The translations under genes were made by a program, and so were the position numbers. A DNA stretch of 64,000 nucleotides from contig NZ_JADFFK010000006.1 in assembly GCF_015223355.1 (NCBI RefSeq), forward strand, positions 1 through 64,000. The letters run 5' to 3'. This DNA comes from Salipiger mangrovisoli. Lineage in GTDB: Bacteria; Pseudomonadota; Alphaproteobacteria; Rhodobacterales; Rhodobacteraceae. Positions 1 through 7,561 of this stretch are shown one piece after another. The first letter of the stretch is position 1, and each line of letters opens with the position of its first letter. Below the pieces are notes generated by a model that searched no databases, was not told the DNA's origin, and worked only from the letters and a program-made list of their open reading frames with translations.

Positions 1-90
1 CATGCCATGCCCCCGCCCAACGCCATCCAGATGGACCCGGAGGCCCGCAAAGAGATCGTGCAATGGTACCGCGCCGCAGCCGAGCGGTAA
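1..90 (+). CDS. C-terminus of urate oxidase PuuD-like protein (partial)
   Basis: Reading frame 1 is open from the first base and stops at TAA 88-90. The 29 residues include a stretch beginning HAMPPPN and later MDPEAR followed by a WYR ending. I recognise this as the tail of the C-terminal cytochrome c domain of the membrane-bound urate oxidase (PuuD) family, which converts urate to 5-hydroxyisourate. The heme motif and membrane part lie outside the window. A 5-hydroxyisourate hydrolase, the next enzyme of the pathway, is encoded much further along at 38999-39352. The assignment rests on a short tail only. Confidence 0.6.
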   Translation, partial: HAMPPPNAIQMDPEARKEIVQWYRAAAER

Positions 91-99
91 GCGGAAACC

Positions 100-128
100 G
101 GCCCTGGCCCGAGGGAGAGGCCAGGGCC
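100..128. terminator. Hairpin between convergent genes
   Basis: A perfect 10-bp inverted repeat (GGCCCTGGCC at 100-109 and its complement at 119-128) with a 9-nt loop lies between the plus-strand gene ending at 90 and the minus-strand gene ending at 138. It has no T tract. Its position suggests a shared, bidirectional terminator or mRNA 3' end stabiliser. Confidence 0.55.
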
Positions 129-137
129 CGTCCCGCC

Positions 138-632
138 TCAGTGTAGCGGCTGCCGCTCCACCGAAGGTCGTACCGGTGCCGAAGGCAGCGCCGCGCAGAG
201 GTCTGCCATCGCCGTGATCAGTGCCTCGGCGGGATTGCCTTCGCAGAGCAGCATGGCATGGGCCTCGGCATCCGCGATGCGGCCTCGGCGGACTGCCCGG
301 AAGGTGTTGAGGAACAGCCGCTCATGCCCGCAGAGCCGCGCCGCGCAGCTAGGGCAATCGGGGTTGGAGAACTGGAAGTGGTTGATCCGGGCGGCGCGCA
401 TCTGCTGCACCGCGCGCAGCACCGCGCAGACCACATGTGGCCCCGCCTCGCGCCCCATCACCTGCTCCGCCCCCGAGATCGCGCGCAGCCAGCCCTCGGC
501 CTGCGGCTGCGCGAAGGACTGGAAGAAATAGCGGGCAATCATCAGGACAACCAGATCGCTCTGCCCAAGCCCGGTGAGATCGGAAAGCCCTGCCGGCCCC
601 CTGCCGCAGCGGCCGTGACCCGTGCCGCTCAT
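138..632 (-). CDS. Hypothetical protein with C-terminal cysteine cluster
   Basis: An ORF of 164 residues from ATG 632; an in-frame GTG at 641 is an alternative start. I do not recognise the family. The sequence is largely helical and soluble. A central segment (about residues 95-115) holds cysteines in the pattern CPSCAARLCGHE, which could bind a metal, followed by an arginine-rich helix and one more Cys. It has no signal peptide or membrane segment. It is convergent with the urate oxidase gene, and a 275-bp non-coding stretch separates it from the GNAT gene at 908. No function can be stated. Confidence 0.6.
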   Translation of the reverse strand: MSGTGHGRCGRGPAGLSDLTGLGQSDLVVLMIARYFFQSFAQPQAEGWLRAISGAEQVMGREAGPHVVCAVLRAVQQMRAARINHFQFSNPDCPSCAARLCGHERLFLNTFRAVRRGRIADAEAHAMLLCEGNPAEALITAMADLCAALPSAPVRPSVERQPLH

Positions 633-907
633 CCTGCACACCCCGTGCTTTCCTCTGCGTGAACTCGTGCCATGTCGCCTCCGCCTTGAGATTTGGAACG
701 CTCTGGCTGGCGCACTGCTTGCCGCGGGCCTTACATGACAATTTTACTCGGGATAATCAAGGGACCTTTTGCCTTTCGGCGCGCGCGAGGGGAACACGGG
801 CGATCACGGCATTGTTATGCCGCCAGCGCATGCCGGGATCCCCGAATTGTCGCTAGTGCGACAGGTTTCGGATCCCTATGTCACCGCCGGTGCAGAAAGG
901 ATGATCC

Positions 908-1372
908 ATGGCGACCGCAGAGGCAGTGCTGACAACCGTAACGACCGAAGGCTCCGTCCATCGGGCGGCGGCGCTGCTTTACGGCCATTGGAAACGCCTC
1001 AGCGCGGCGGCGATCCGCAGCCGGTTTCACAGCCGCGTCGGCGACGACTGGCTGAAGCGCCGCGCCGAGTCCTGCCGACCAGACCTGGTGCTTGGACTGG
1101 AGGCCGATGGCGACACCCGCGCCGTGCTCGAGATCTATCGCGTTGCCAAGTCGCACGCAGAGATCGCGCTGTCGGTGGAGGATGCCTACCAGGGCATTGG
1201 CTACGGGCGGCAGCTTTTCTCCGCAGCGCTGGGGCATGCCCGCGACATGGGGATCGAGACGGTCGAGGCGACCTTCAGCCATGACAACCGCGCCATGCTG
1301 CAGATCGCGCTCGGCGCGGGCGCGAAGATCATCGCCGAAAGCGGCAACCGCTGCGCGACGATCTGGCTCTGA
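908..1372 (+). CDS. GNAT family N-acetyltransferase
   Basis: A 154-residue protein from ATG 908, preceded by AAAGGA. The C-terminal half has the GNAT pattern: an acceptor-side strand around LEIYRV, then a pyrophosphate-binding turn QGIGYGRQLF (Q/R-x-x-G-x-G/A), then SHDNRAM and a terminal strand. This fits a small acetyl-CoA-dependent acetyltransferase. The first 60 residues are less typical and contain a basic helix. The substrate is unknown and the neighbours give no clue. It converges on the DUF2478 gene with a 15-nt gap. Confidence 0.75.
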   Translation: MATAEAVLTTVTTEGSVHRAAALLYGHWKRLSAAAIRSRFHSRVGDDWLKRRAESCRPDLVLGLEADGDTRAVLEIYRVAKSHAEIALSVEDAYQGIGYGRQLFSAALGHARDMGIETVEATFSHDNRAMLQIALGAGAKIIAESGNRCATIWL

Positions 1373-1387
1373 GCACCTGAAACGGGA

Positions 1388-1903
1388 TCAGGCCGCCCGC
1401 GCCTCGCGGATCCGCGCCCGGCACCAGTCCATCACGGCATCCGCATCCGTCGGCAGCGGCTCGGCCAGATCCTCGGCGAAGGTCAGAAAGGCCTCGAGAT
1501 TGCCCGCGTTGACCGCCACCAGCACCGGCACGCCCGACGACAGCGCCTCGCCGATCACCGGGCGGAAGCCGCGGCCGTCGACCTCCTGCTTGCCGAACTT
1601 GTTGACCAGCAGCAGCGCCGCGCCCTTCTGAAGGCCCGCGCTCACCAGCCCGACCACCCGCTCGAGCCCTTGCGGATCGAGTCGGCAGCCGCGCGACAGC
1701 GCGCCAAGATCCTGGCTGATGCGCACCACGTCCTCTCCGCTCAGCACTTGCAGATCCATGTGGCACTTGCTGGCTGGCCCGGTCTCGATGTTGTGCTGCA
1801 CCGCGCCGGCCAGCGGCCAGCCCTCGGCGCGCAGGCGGCCCGCCACCTCGCGCATCAGCCGGTCCACTTCACCGCGCCCCAGACCCGTTACGTACCCAAG
1901 CAT
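1388..1903 (-). CDS. DUF2478 domain protein (nucleotide-binding fold, Mo-associated)
   Basis: A 171-residue protein from ATG 1903. It starts MLGYVTGLG with a short glycine-containing loop. It contains DLGALSRGCRLD and a late LLVNKFGKQE segment, as in the DUF2478 family. Members of that family often sit beside molybdate transport or molybdenum-cofactor genes and have a P-loop-like fold. Here it is divergent from fdhD across a 78-bp gap, so it could share control with the cofactor operon. The biochemical role is unknown. A nucleotide- or oxyanion-sensing role is only inference from context. Confidence 0.75.
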   Translation of the reverse strand: MLGYVTGLGRGEVDRLMREVAGRLRAEGWPLAGAVQHNIETGPASKCHMDLQVLSGEDVVRISQDLGALSRGCRLDPQGLERVVGLVSAGLQKGAALLLVNKFGKQEVDGRGFRPVIGEALSSGVPVLVAVNAGNLEAFLTFAEDLAEPLPTDADAVMDWCRARIREARAA

Positions 1904-1981
1904 GCTCGTCCCCTTGAAACTCCCCGGCTCAGGTTACAAGATGCCCATCGCGCAGGCCAGAGGAGGCGCAAGATCATCCGC

Positions 1982-2857
1982 ATGCCCGAATTTCCCCTGC
2001 TCCCCAATCCCGCCGATCCGCGCCTCACGCGGCGCATCTCGGGCACCGACCAGACCGGGGCCGAGACCGAGATCTCGGTGGTCGAGGAGCGCCCGCTCAC
2101 CATCTATCTCAACCGTCAGGAAATCGTCACCGCGATGACCATCGGCGACTATCCCGAGTATCTTGCGCTGGGGTTCCTGCGCAATCAGGGAATGCTGCGC
2201 GCCGATGACGTGGTGACCGGGGTGGATTACGACGACGAGATCGAGACCGTCGTCGTCCGCACAGAGCGCGAGACCTCCTACGAGGAGAAGGTGCAGAAGA
2301 AGACCCGCACCTCCGGCTGCGCCGTCGGCACCGTCTTCGGCGACATGATGGAGGGGCTCGAGGGGCTCACCCTGCCGCAGGCCGAGGTCCGCACGTCGTG
2401 GCTCTATGCGCTGGCCAAGGAGATCAACACCACCCCGTCGCTCTATCTTGAGGCCGGGGCGATCCATGGCACGGTGCTCTGCCAGCAGGACAAGCCCTTG
2501 GTCTACATGGAAGATGTCGGGCGGCACAACGCGGTAGACAAGATCTCGGGCTTCATGTTCCGCCATGGCATGGGGGCCGAGGACAAGATCCTCTATACCA
2601 CCGGGCGGCTGACCTCCGAAATGGTGATCAAGACCGCGCTGATGGGCATTCCGGTGCTGGCCTCGCGCTCGGGCTTCACCGCCTGGGGGGTCGAGATCGC
2701 CCGGCAGGTGGGACTGACGCTGATCGGGCGGATGCGCGGGCAGCGTTTCGTCTGCCTGTCGGGCGAGGAACGGCTGGTGCGCGACGTCGATCCTTCGTCC
2801 GTCCCCGAAGAAGACCGCAAGTCCCGCCGGAAGTCCGCTGACGAGGCCGCCGAATGA
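1982..2857 (+). CDS. fdhD: Formate dehydrogenase sulfurtransferase FdhD
   Basis: FdhD passes sulfur to the bis-MGD cofactor of formate dehydrogenases and is needed for their activity. I chose ATG 1982 (291 residues) because AGGAGG lies at 1961-1966 and homology begins soon after. The frame remains open further upstream but overlaps the divergent gene. Family motifs include TIGDYPEYLALGFL, MEDVGRHNAVDKISG and TGRLTSEMV. The catalytic loop reads TSGCAVG and has one cysteine (about residue 113), where E. coli FdhD has a CxxC pair. It is first in an fdhD-mobA-mobB-moeA operon and overlaps mobA by ATGA. It probably serves both formate dehydrogenases of this window. Confidence 0.92.
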   Translation: MPEFPLLPNPADPRLTRRISGTDQTGAETEISVVEERPLTIYLNRQEIVTAMTIGDYPEYLALGFLRNQGMLRADDVVTGVDYDDEIETVVVRTERETSYEEKVQKKTRTSGCAVGTVFGDMMEGLEGLTLPQAEVRTSWLYALAKEINTTPSLYLEAGAIHGTVLCQQDKPLVYMEDVGRHNAVDKISGFMFRHGMGAEDKILYTTGRLTSEMVIKTALMGIPVLASRSGFTAWGVEIARQVGLTLIGRMRGQRFVCLSGEERLVRDVDPSSVPEEDRKSRRKSADEAAE

Positions 2858-3504
2858 GCCGCCCGCTGCAACAGCCGCTGGGGGTGATCCTCGCGGGCGG
2901 CCTCGCCACGCGCATGGGCGGCGGCGACAAGGGGCTGCTGGAGATCGGCGGCGAGCCGCTGCTGCAGCGCGTGATCGACCGGATCGAGCCACAGGTGGGG
3001 GGGCTGGCGCTCAATGCCAACGGCGATGCGGGCCGGTTTGCCCGCTACCGCCTCCCCGTGCTGCCCGATACGATCCCCGGCTTCCCCGGCCCGCTGGCGG
3101 GCGTGCTGGCAGGTCTCGACTGGGCCGTCGAACAAGGGGCCGACAGCATCGTCACCGTGGCCGCCGACACGCCCTTCTTCCCCTGCGATCTGGTGCCGCG
3201 CCTGCTGCTCTCTGCCGAAGACGCGCCACACCTGCTGGCGCTGGCCTGCACGCCGCGCTCCGGTGACGAGGCCCTGAAGTCCGGCGGCGGCAAGAAGATC
3301 AATCGGCACCCGACCTTCGGCCTCTGGCCGGTTTCGCTGCGAGACGACCTGCGCGCGGCGCTCGAGGGCGGGTTGCGCAAGGTTGTGCTCTGGACCGACC
3401 AGCACGGCGCGGGGGAGGCGCTTTTCCCCGCCGAGCCCTTCGATCCCTTCTTCAACGTCAACACGCCTGAAGACCTGGCGCGGGCGCAGGCGCTCGCCTC
3501 ATGA
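2854..3504 (+). CDS. mobA: Molybdenum cofactor guanylyltransferase MobA
   Basis: MobA transfers GMP from GTP to molybdopterin to make the MGD cofactor used by both formate dehydrogenases. The 216-residue protein has the N-terminal nucleotide-binding signature LAGGLATRMGGGDKG (residues 13-27), the PGFPGPLAG loop, AADTPFFP, and a C-terminal FFNVNTPEDLARA segment, all typical of the family. Length is normal. The start overlaps the fdhD stop (ATGA at 2854), and the stop overlaps mobB in the same way, so the genes are translationally coupled. Confidence 0.95.
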   Translation: MSRPLQQPLGVILAGGLATRMGGGDKGLLEIGGEPLLQRVIDRIEPQVGGLALNANGDAGRFARYRLPVLPDTIPGFPGPLAGVLAGLDWAVEQGADSIVTVAADTPFFPCDLVPRLLLSAEDAPHLLALACTPRSGDEALKSGGGKKINRHPTFGLWPVSLRDDLRAALEGGLRKVVLWTDQHGAGEALFPAEPFDPFFNVNTPEDLARAQALAS

Positions 3505-3992
3505 AGATCTACGGCGTCACCGGCAGCAAGAACTGCGGCAAGACCGGGCTGATGGAGCGGCTTGTTTCGGAAATCTGCGGGCGCGGCCTCTCGGTCTCCA
3601 CGCTCAAGCACGCGCATCACAGCACCGACGTCGACCAGCCCGGCCGCGACAGCTACCGCCACCGGCAGGCCGGGGCGCGCGAGGTGCTGCTCGCCTCGCC
3701 GCACCGCTGGGCGCTGATGCACGAGCTGAGGGATGCCGCCGAGCCGCCGCTTTCCGAGCTGCTGACCAAGCTCTCGCCCGTCGATCTGGTGCTGATCGAG
3801 GGCTACAAGGCCGCGCCGCATCCGAAGATCGAGGCGCATCGGGCCGAGACCGGCAAACCGCTGCTCTCCCCCGCGAACGCCAGCATCCGTGCGGTGGCCG
3901 CCGACAGCGACGTGGAGACGGCCCTGCCCCGGTTCGACCTCGACGACACCGGGGCCATCGCCGATTTCATCCTGCGCGAGGTCGGGCTTTGA
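3501..3992 (+). CDS. mobB: Molybdopterin-guanine dinucleotide biosynthesis protein MobB
   Basis: MobB is a GTP-binding P-loop partner of MobA. The 163-residue protein starts MKIYGVTGSKNCGKT with a Walker A (GSKNCGKT, residues 8-15). It continues with STLKHAHH (the family's KHxHH motif) and a DLVLIEGYK segment. It is coupled to mobA by ATGA at 3501 and to the next gene by TTGA at 3989. Length and motifs are standard. Confidence 0.94.
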   Translation: MKIYGVTGSKNCGKTGLMERLVSEICGRGLSVSTLKHAHHSTDVDQPGRDSYRHRQAGAREVLLASPHRWALMHELRDAAEPPLSELLTKLSPVDLVLIEGYKAAPHPKIEAHRAETGKPLLSPANASIRAVAADSDVETALPRFDLDDTGAIADFILREVGL

Positions 3993-6151
3993 GCTTCGAC
4001 ACCTTCGTCGTCGTGGACTGGTCGGGGGCGTCGAAACCCTCTCCCACGAAGCCGTCGAAGGATGCCATCTGGATCGGCGTTGCCCGCGGGAAGGATGTCG
4101 AGGCCAGCTACCACCGCACCCGCCATGACGCGATCGAGACGCTGGCCGCGCTGTTCGAGGCGGAGCGCGCCGCCGGGCGGCGGGTGCTGGCGGGGTTCGA
4201 CTTTCCCTTCGCCTACCCGAAGGAATTTGCCGAGGCGCTCACTGGCACGTCCGACCCGTTGCGGCTCTGGCACGCCCTAAGCGAGCGCATCGATGATGCG
4301 CCGGACAATGCAAACAACCGCTTTCAGGTCGCCGCCGAGCTGAACGATCTCTTTCCCGGCATTGGCCCGTTCTGGGGCTGCCCGGAAACCTTCGGCGACC
4401 CGCGCCTGCCAACCCGGGGCACGAAGCGGGAGGGCCACGGCCTGCCCGAGCGGCGCGCGTGTGACGGCACCCCCGGCGCGCAGCCGGTCTGGAAGCTCTA
4501 CACCACCGGCTCGGTCGGCTCGCAGGCGTTGCTCGGCATCCCCCGCCTGCAGGCCCTGCGCGCGCGGTTCGGCGAGGATCTCTCGGTGCGCCCCTTTGAG
4601 CACCACGACACCGCGATCACCCTGGTCGAGCTCTTCCCGTCGCTCATAAGGCACACTGTTGCCGAGTTGGCCGAGCAAGACGAGATCAAGGATCGCGCGC
4701 AGGTTCGGATTCTCGCCGGCGCACTGCGCGCGCTCGACCCGCAACGGCTTGACGCGATGACCCGCGAAGGCGATGCCATGGAAGGCTGGATTCTCGGCCT
4801 CGGTCACGAGGACGCGTTGACCGCAGCCGCCCGTCGCGCCTTTTCCCAGCCCAGCGAGCCCGCCATGTCCTCCGATCCAGAAAGCCCCCTGCTCCCGCCG
4901 CGCCTGCGCGACGATTGTTTTGCGATGCCGCAGGGGGTGAGTTGGGTGCCGGTGGAAGAGGCGCTGGCGAAGCTGCGGGCCGCACTGCGCCCGGTGACCG
5001 GCACCACCACCATCGCCACCGCCCGCGCGGCGGGCCGGGTACTAGCTTCTGACGTGGCGGCCAGGCGCTCCAACCCGCCGATGCCGAATTCAGCGGTGGA
5101 CGGCTACGGCTTTGCCCATGCCGCCACCGGCAGCGGCGTGCAGCGCCTGCCGCTGGTTGCGGGGCGCGCCGCCGCGGGCCAGCCCTACCCCCATGCCGTG
5201 CCCGCGGGCCAGGCCGTGCGCATCCTCACCGGGGCGATCCTGCCCGAGGGGGTGGATACGGTGGTGCTCGAAGAGGACACCAATACCGACGGCACGACGG
5301 TCGTCTTCGACGGGCCGATCAAGCCGCGCGCCAACACCCGCAGGGATGGCGAAGACGTGGCGGCCGGGGCACCCGCGCTGACGAAGGGCCAGCGACTGCG
5401 CGCGCCTGATCTCGCGCTGGCCTCGGCGCTCGGCATCGCCGAGCTTCCGGTCCACCGCAGACTGCGCGTCGGCGTGCTGTCGACCGGGGACGAGATCATC
5501 GCCTCGCCCGAGCTGCCCGCCGCGCCGCACCAGATCTGGGATGCCAACCGCCCCATGCTGCTGTCGCTGGCGCAGGGCTGGCACTACGAGCCGGTGGACC
5601 TCGGCCATGTCGGCGACGATGCCGCGCAGATCGCCGAACGCCTGCACGAGGGCGCGCGCGAGGCCGACGTGATCCTGACCTCGGGCGGTGCCTCGGCGGG
5701 GGACGAAGACCACGTCTCGGCGCTGCTGCGCGCGCGGGGCAGCCTGTCGAGCTGGCGCATCGCGCTGAAACCGGGCCGTCCGCTGGCGCTGGCCATGTGG
5801 GAGGGCGTGCCGGTCTTCGGCCTGCCGGGCAACCCGGTCGCGGCGCTGGTCTGCGCGCTGGTCTTTGCCAGCCCGGCGCTGTCGCTGCTCTCGGGCGCGG
5901 GCTGGAGCGCACCGCAGGGATTCACCGTTCCGGCGGCCTTCGAGAAGCGCAAGAAGCCCGGACGGCGCGAATACCTGCGCGCGCGGCTGAACGCGGAGGG
6001 CGCGGCAGAGGTCTTCGGCTCCGAGGGATCCGGCCGGATCAGCGGGCTGTCCTGGGCGGACGGTCTGGTGGAACTGCCCGACGGGGCGGTGAATGTCGCG
6101 CCAGGCACGCCGGTGCGCTACATTCCCTACGCCTCCTTCGGACTGTGCTGA
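3989..6151 (+). CDS. moeA: Fusion of a DUF429-like domain with molybdopterin molybdotransferase MoeA
   Basis: A 720-residue ORF starting at TTG 3989, which overlaps the mobB stop codon as TTGA. Residues 1 to about 290 form an unknown domain beginning SFDTFVVVDWSGASKP, with FDFPFAYP and VELFPSL; this resembles the RNase H-like fold of DUF429-type proteins. From about residue 293 (an internal ATG at 4865) the sequence is a complete MoeA/Glp: PNSAVDGYGFA, TGAILPEGVDTVV, STGDEI, TSGGASAGDEDHV, GLPGNPVAALV, and the C-terminal beta domain. MoeA inserts molybdate into adenylylated molybdopterin. No stop separates the two parts, so the chain is either a genuine fusion or MoeA is also made from the internal ATG. 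Confidence 0.88.
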   Translation: MSFDTFVVVDWSGASKPSPTKPSKDAIWIGVARGKDVEASYHRTRHDAIETLAALFEAERAAGRRVLAGFDFPFAYPKEFAEALTGTSDPLRLWHALSERIDDAPDNANNRFQVAAELNDLFPGIGPFWGCPETFGDPRLPTRGTKREGHGLPERRACDGTPGAQPVWKLYTTGSVGSQALLGIPRLQALRARFGEDLSVRPFEHHDTAITLVELFPSLIRHTVAELAEQDEIKDRAQVRILAGALRALDPQRLDAMTREGDAMEGWILGLGHEDALTAAARRAFSQPSEPAMSSDPESPLLPPRLRDDCFAMPQGVSWVPVEEALAKLRAALRPVTGTTTIATARAAGRVLASDVAARRSNPPMPNSAVDGYGFAHAATGSGVQRLPLVAGRAAAGQPYPHAVPAGQAVRILTGAILPEGVDTVVLEEDTNTDGTTVVFDGPIKPRANTRRDGEDVAAGAPALTKGQRLRAPDLALASALGIAELPVHRRLRVGVLSTGDEIIASPELPAAPHQIWDANRPMLLSLAQGWHYEPVDLGHVGDDAAQIAERLHEGAREADVILTSGGASAGDEDHVSALLRARGSLSSWRIALKPGRPLALAMWEGVPVFGLPGNPVAALVCALVFASPALSLLSGAGWSAPQGFTVPAAFEKRKKPGRREYLRARLNAEGAAEVFGSEGSGRISGLSWADGLVELPDGAVNVAPGTPVRYIPYASFGLC

Positions 6152-6158
6152 CCGGGTC

Positions 6159-7532
6159 TCAGCCGAGCAGCGCCGAACGCAATTCTGCGAGGCCGGACCG
6201 CAGGAGCGCCTCGGCCTTGTCCCGGTCGTCGGCCTCGACGTAGAGCCTCAGCTCCGGCGCGTTGCCCGAGGGGCGAACGTGCACGATCCGCCCATCCGCG
6301 AGTCGCATCCGGATACCGTCGGTAAGATCGCAGGCCGCCTCGGACGCGCCGAGCCGACCGAGGAACGCCGCGCGTGCCTGCGCGTCGGCGCTCAGCCGGG
6401 CCACGAAGGGCTGCGAGGCCTCCTGCGGCACCTCCTGCACCCTGTCCGCGACGGTCACCACCGGCGGCTCCTGCGCGACGCGCGCCGAGACCGCGCCGTC
6501 CCCTGCCGCGATCAGCGTCATGATCAGCGGCAGCATGCAGTCGCGGGTGGGCAGGGCAGTGATCACCCCCGAGGGCCCATCGGCGTCGAACCCCAAAAGG
6601 AAGCCGCCATTGGCCTCGTAGCCGACGACCTTGCCGCCCAGCTCCGCCATGCCGGCAATCACATAGGGCGAGCCGATGCGGGTGGTCAGCACCCTGGCGA
6701 AGCTCTTGCGAGACACCCCGGAATTGGACGAGATCGGCGTCACCACCGCCTCTGCCGCCAGCGCCTGCGCGGTGATCTGACCCAGAATGTCGCCGGGCAC
6801 GAGGGTGCCGGTCTCATCCGCCAGCAGCGGCCGGTCGCTGTCCCCATCGGTGGAAACCAGCGCGTCGAGCCCGTGCTCGATGACCCATGCGGCGATCTGC
6901 GCGCGCGTGTCCGGGTCCACCGCCTCTGTGTCCACCGGGATGAAGGCCGCGGACCGGCCAAGCTCGATCACCTCGGCACCCAGACCTTCCAGCATCGCCT
7001 GCAAGTCGTCGCGCCCCACGGCGGAATGGGCATAGAGTCCGATCCGGCGACCGGCCAGCGCGCCCGCGCCGCAGGCGCTCACGTAGCGCGCCACGAAGCG
7101 TGCGGCGGCCCGCGGGTCCTGCTCGAGCGCACCCTCGGCGGTGCCGGGCGCACGGCCGAGGGCCGCGCTGATCGCCGCCTCGTCGGCCTTGGTGATCTCG
7201 CCCGCGCGGCTGTAGAATTTCAGCCCGTTGCGGTCGGCGGGAATGTGGCTGCCGGTCACCATGATCGCGCCTGCGCCGGCCCGTTGCGCGGCAAGCGCCA
7301 GCGCCGGCGTCGGCAGCGCGCCGCAGTCGATCACCCGCAGCCCTTCGGCGCGGGCGGCGGCAATGATGTCGCCCGCGATGCGCGGGCTCGACGGACGCAG
7401 ATCCTGCCCAAGGCAGAGCACGCCGCCATGGTCGCAGGCCGCCGCGAAGGCCCGAACATGATCGGCGACCAGCGCGGGCGTCAGCTCAACCACGAGGCCG
7501 CGCAGGCCGCTCGTTCCGAATTTCGGTGCCAT
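6159..7532 (-). CDS. manB: Phosphomannomutase (alpha-D-phosphohexomutase family)
   Basis: A 457-residue enzyme from ATG 7532, preceded by AGGAG. It starts MAPKFGTSGLRG, carries the phosphoserine loop TGSHIPADRNGLKFY, the metal loop STDGDSDRPL, the sugar loop YEANGGFLLGF and the C-terminal phosphate-binding RPSGNAPELR. These are the four active-site signatures of the phosphohexomutase superfamily. Specificity for mannose-6-phosphate is inferred from the adjacent manC, which lies 29 nt upstream in the same operon. Its stop is only 7 nt from the convergent moeA stop. The product, mannose-1-phosphate, would feed GDP-mannose for polysaccharides. Confidence 0.88.
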   Translation of the reverse strand: MAPKFGTSGLRGLVVELTPALVADHVRAFAAACDHGGVLCLGQDLRPSSPRIAGDIIAAARAEGLRVIDCGALPTPALALAAQRAGAGAIMVTGSHIPADRNGLKFYSRAGEITKADEAAISAALGRAPGTAEGALEQDPRAAARFVARYVSACGAGALAGRRIGLYAHSAVGRDDLQAMLEGLGAEVIELGRSAAFIPVDTEAVDPDTRAQIAAWVIEHGLDALVSTDGDSDRPLLADETGTLVPGDILGQITAQALAAEAVVTPISSNSGVSRKSFARVLTTRIGSPYVIAGMAELGGKVVGYEANGGFLLGFDADGPSGVITALPTRDCMLPLIMTLIAAGDGAVSARVAQEPPVVTVADRVQEVPQEASQPFVARLSADAQARAAFLGRLGASEAACDLTDGIRMRLADGRIVHVRPSGNAPELRLYVEADDRDKAEALLRSGLAELRSALLG

Positions 7533-7561
7533 GCCGGCGTCTCCTGCCTTTTGGTCTGGCC

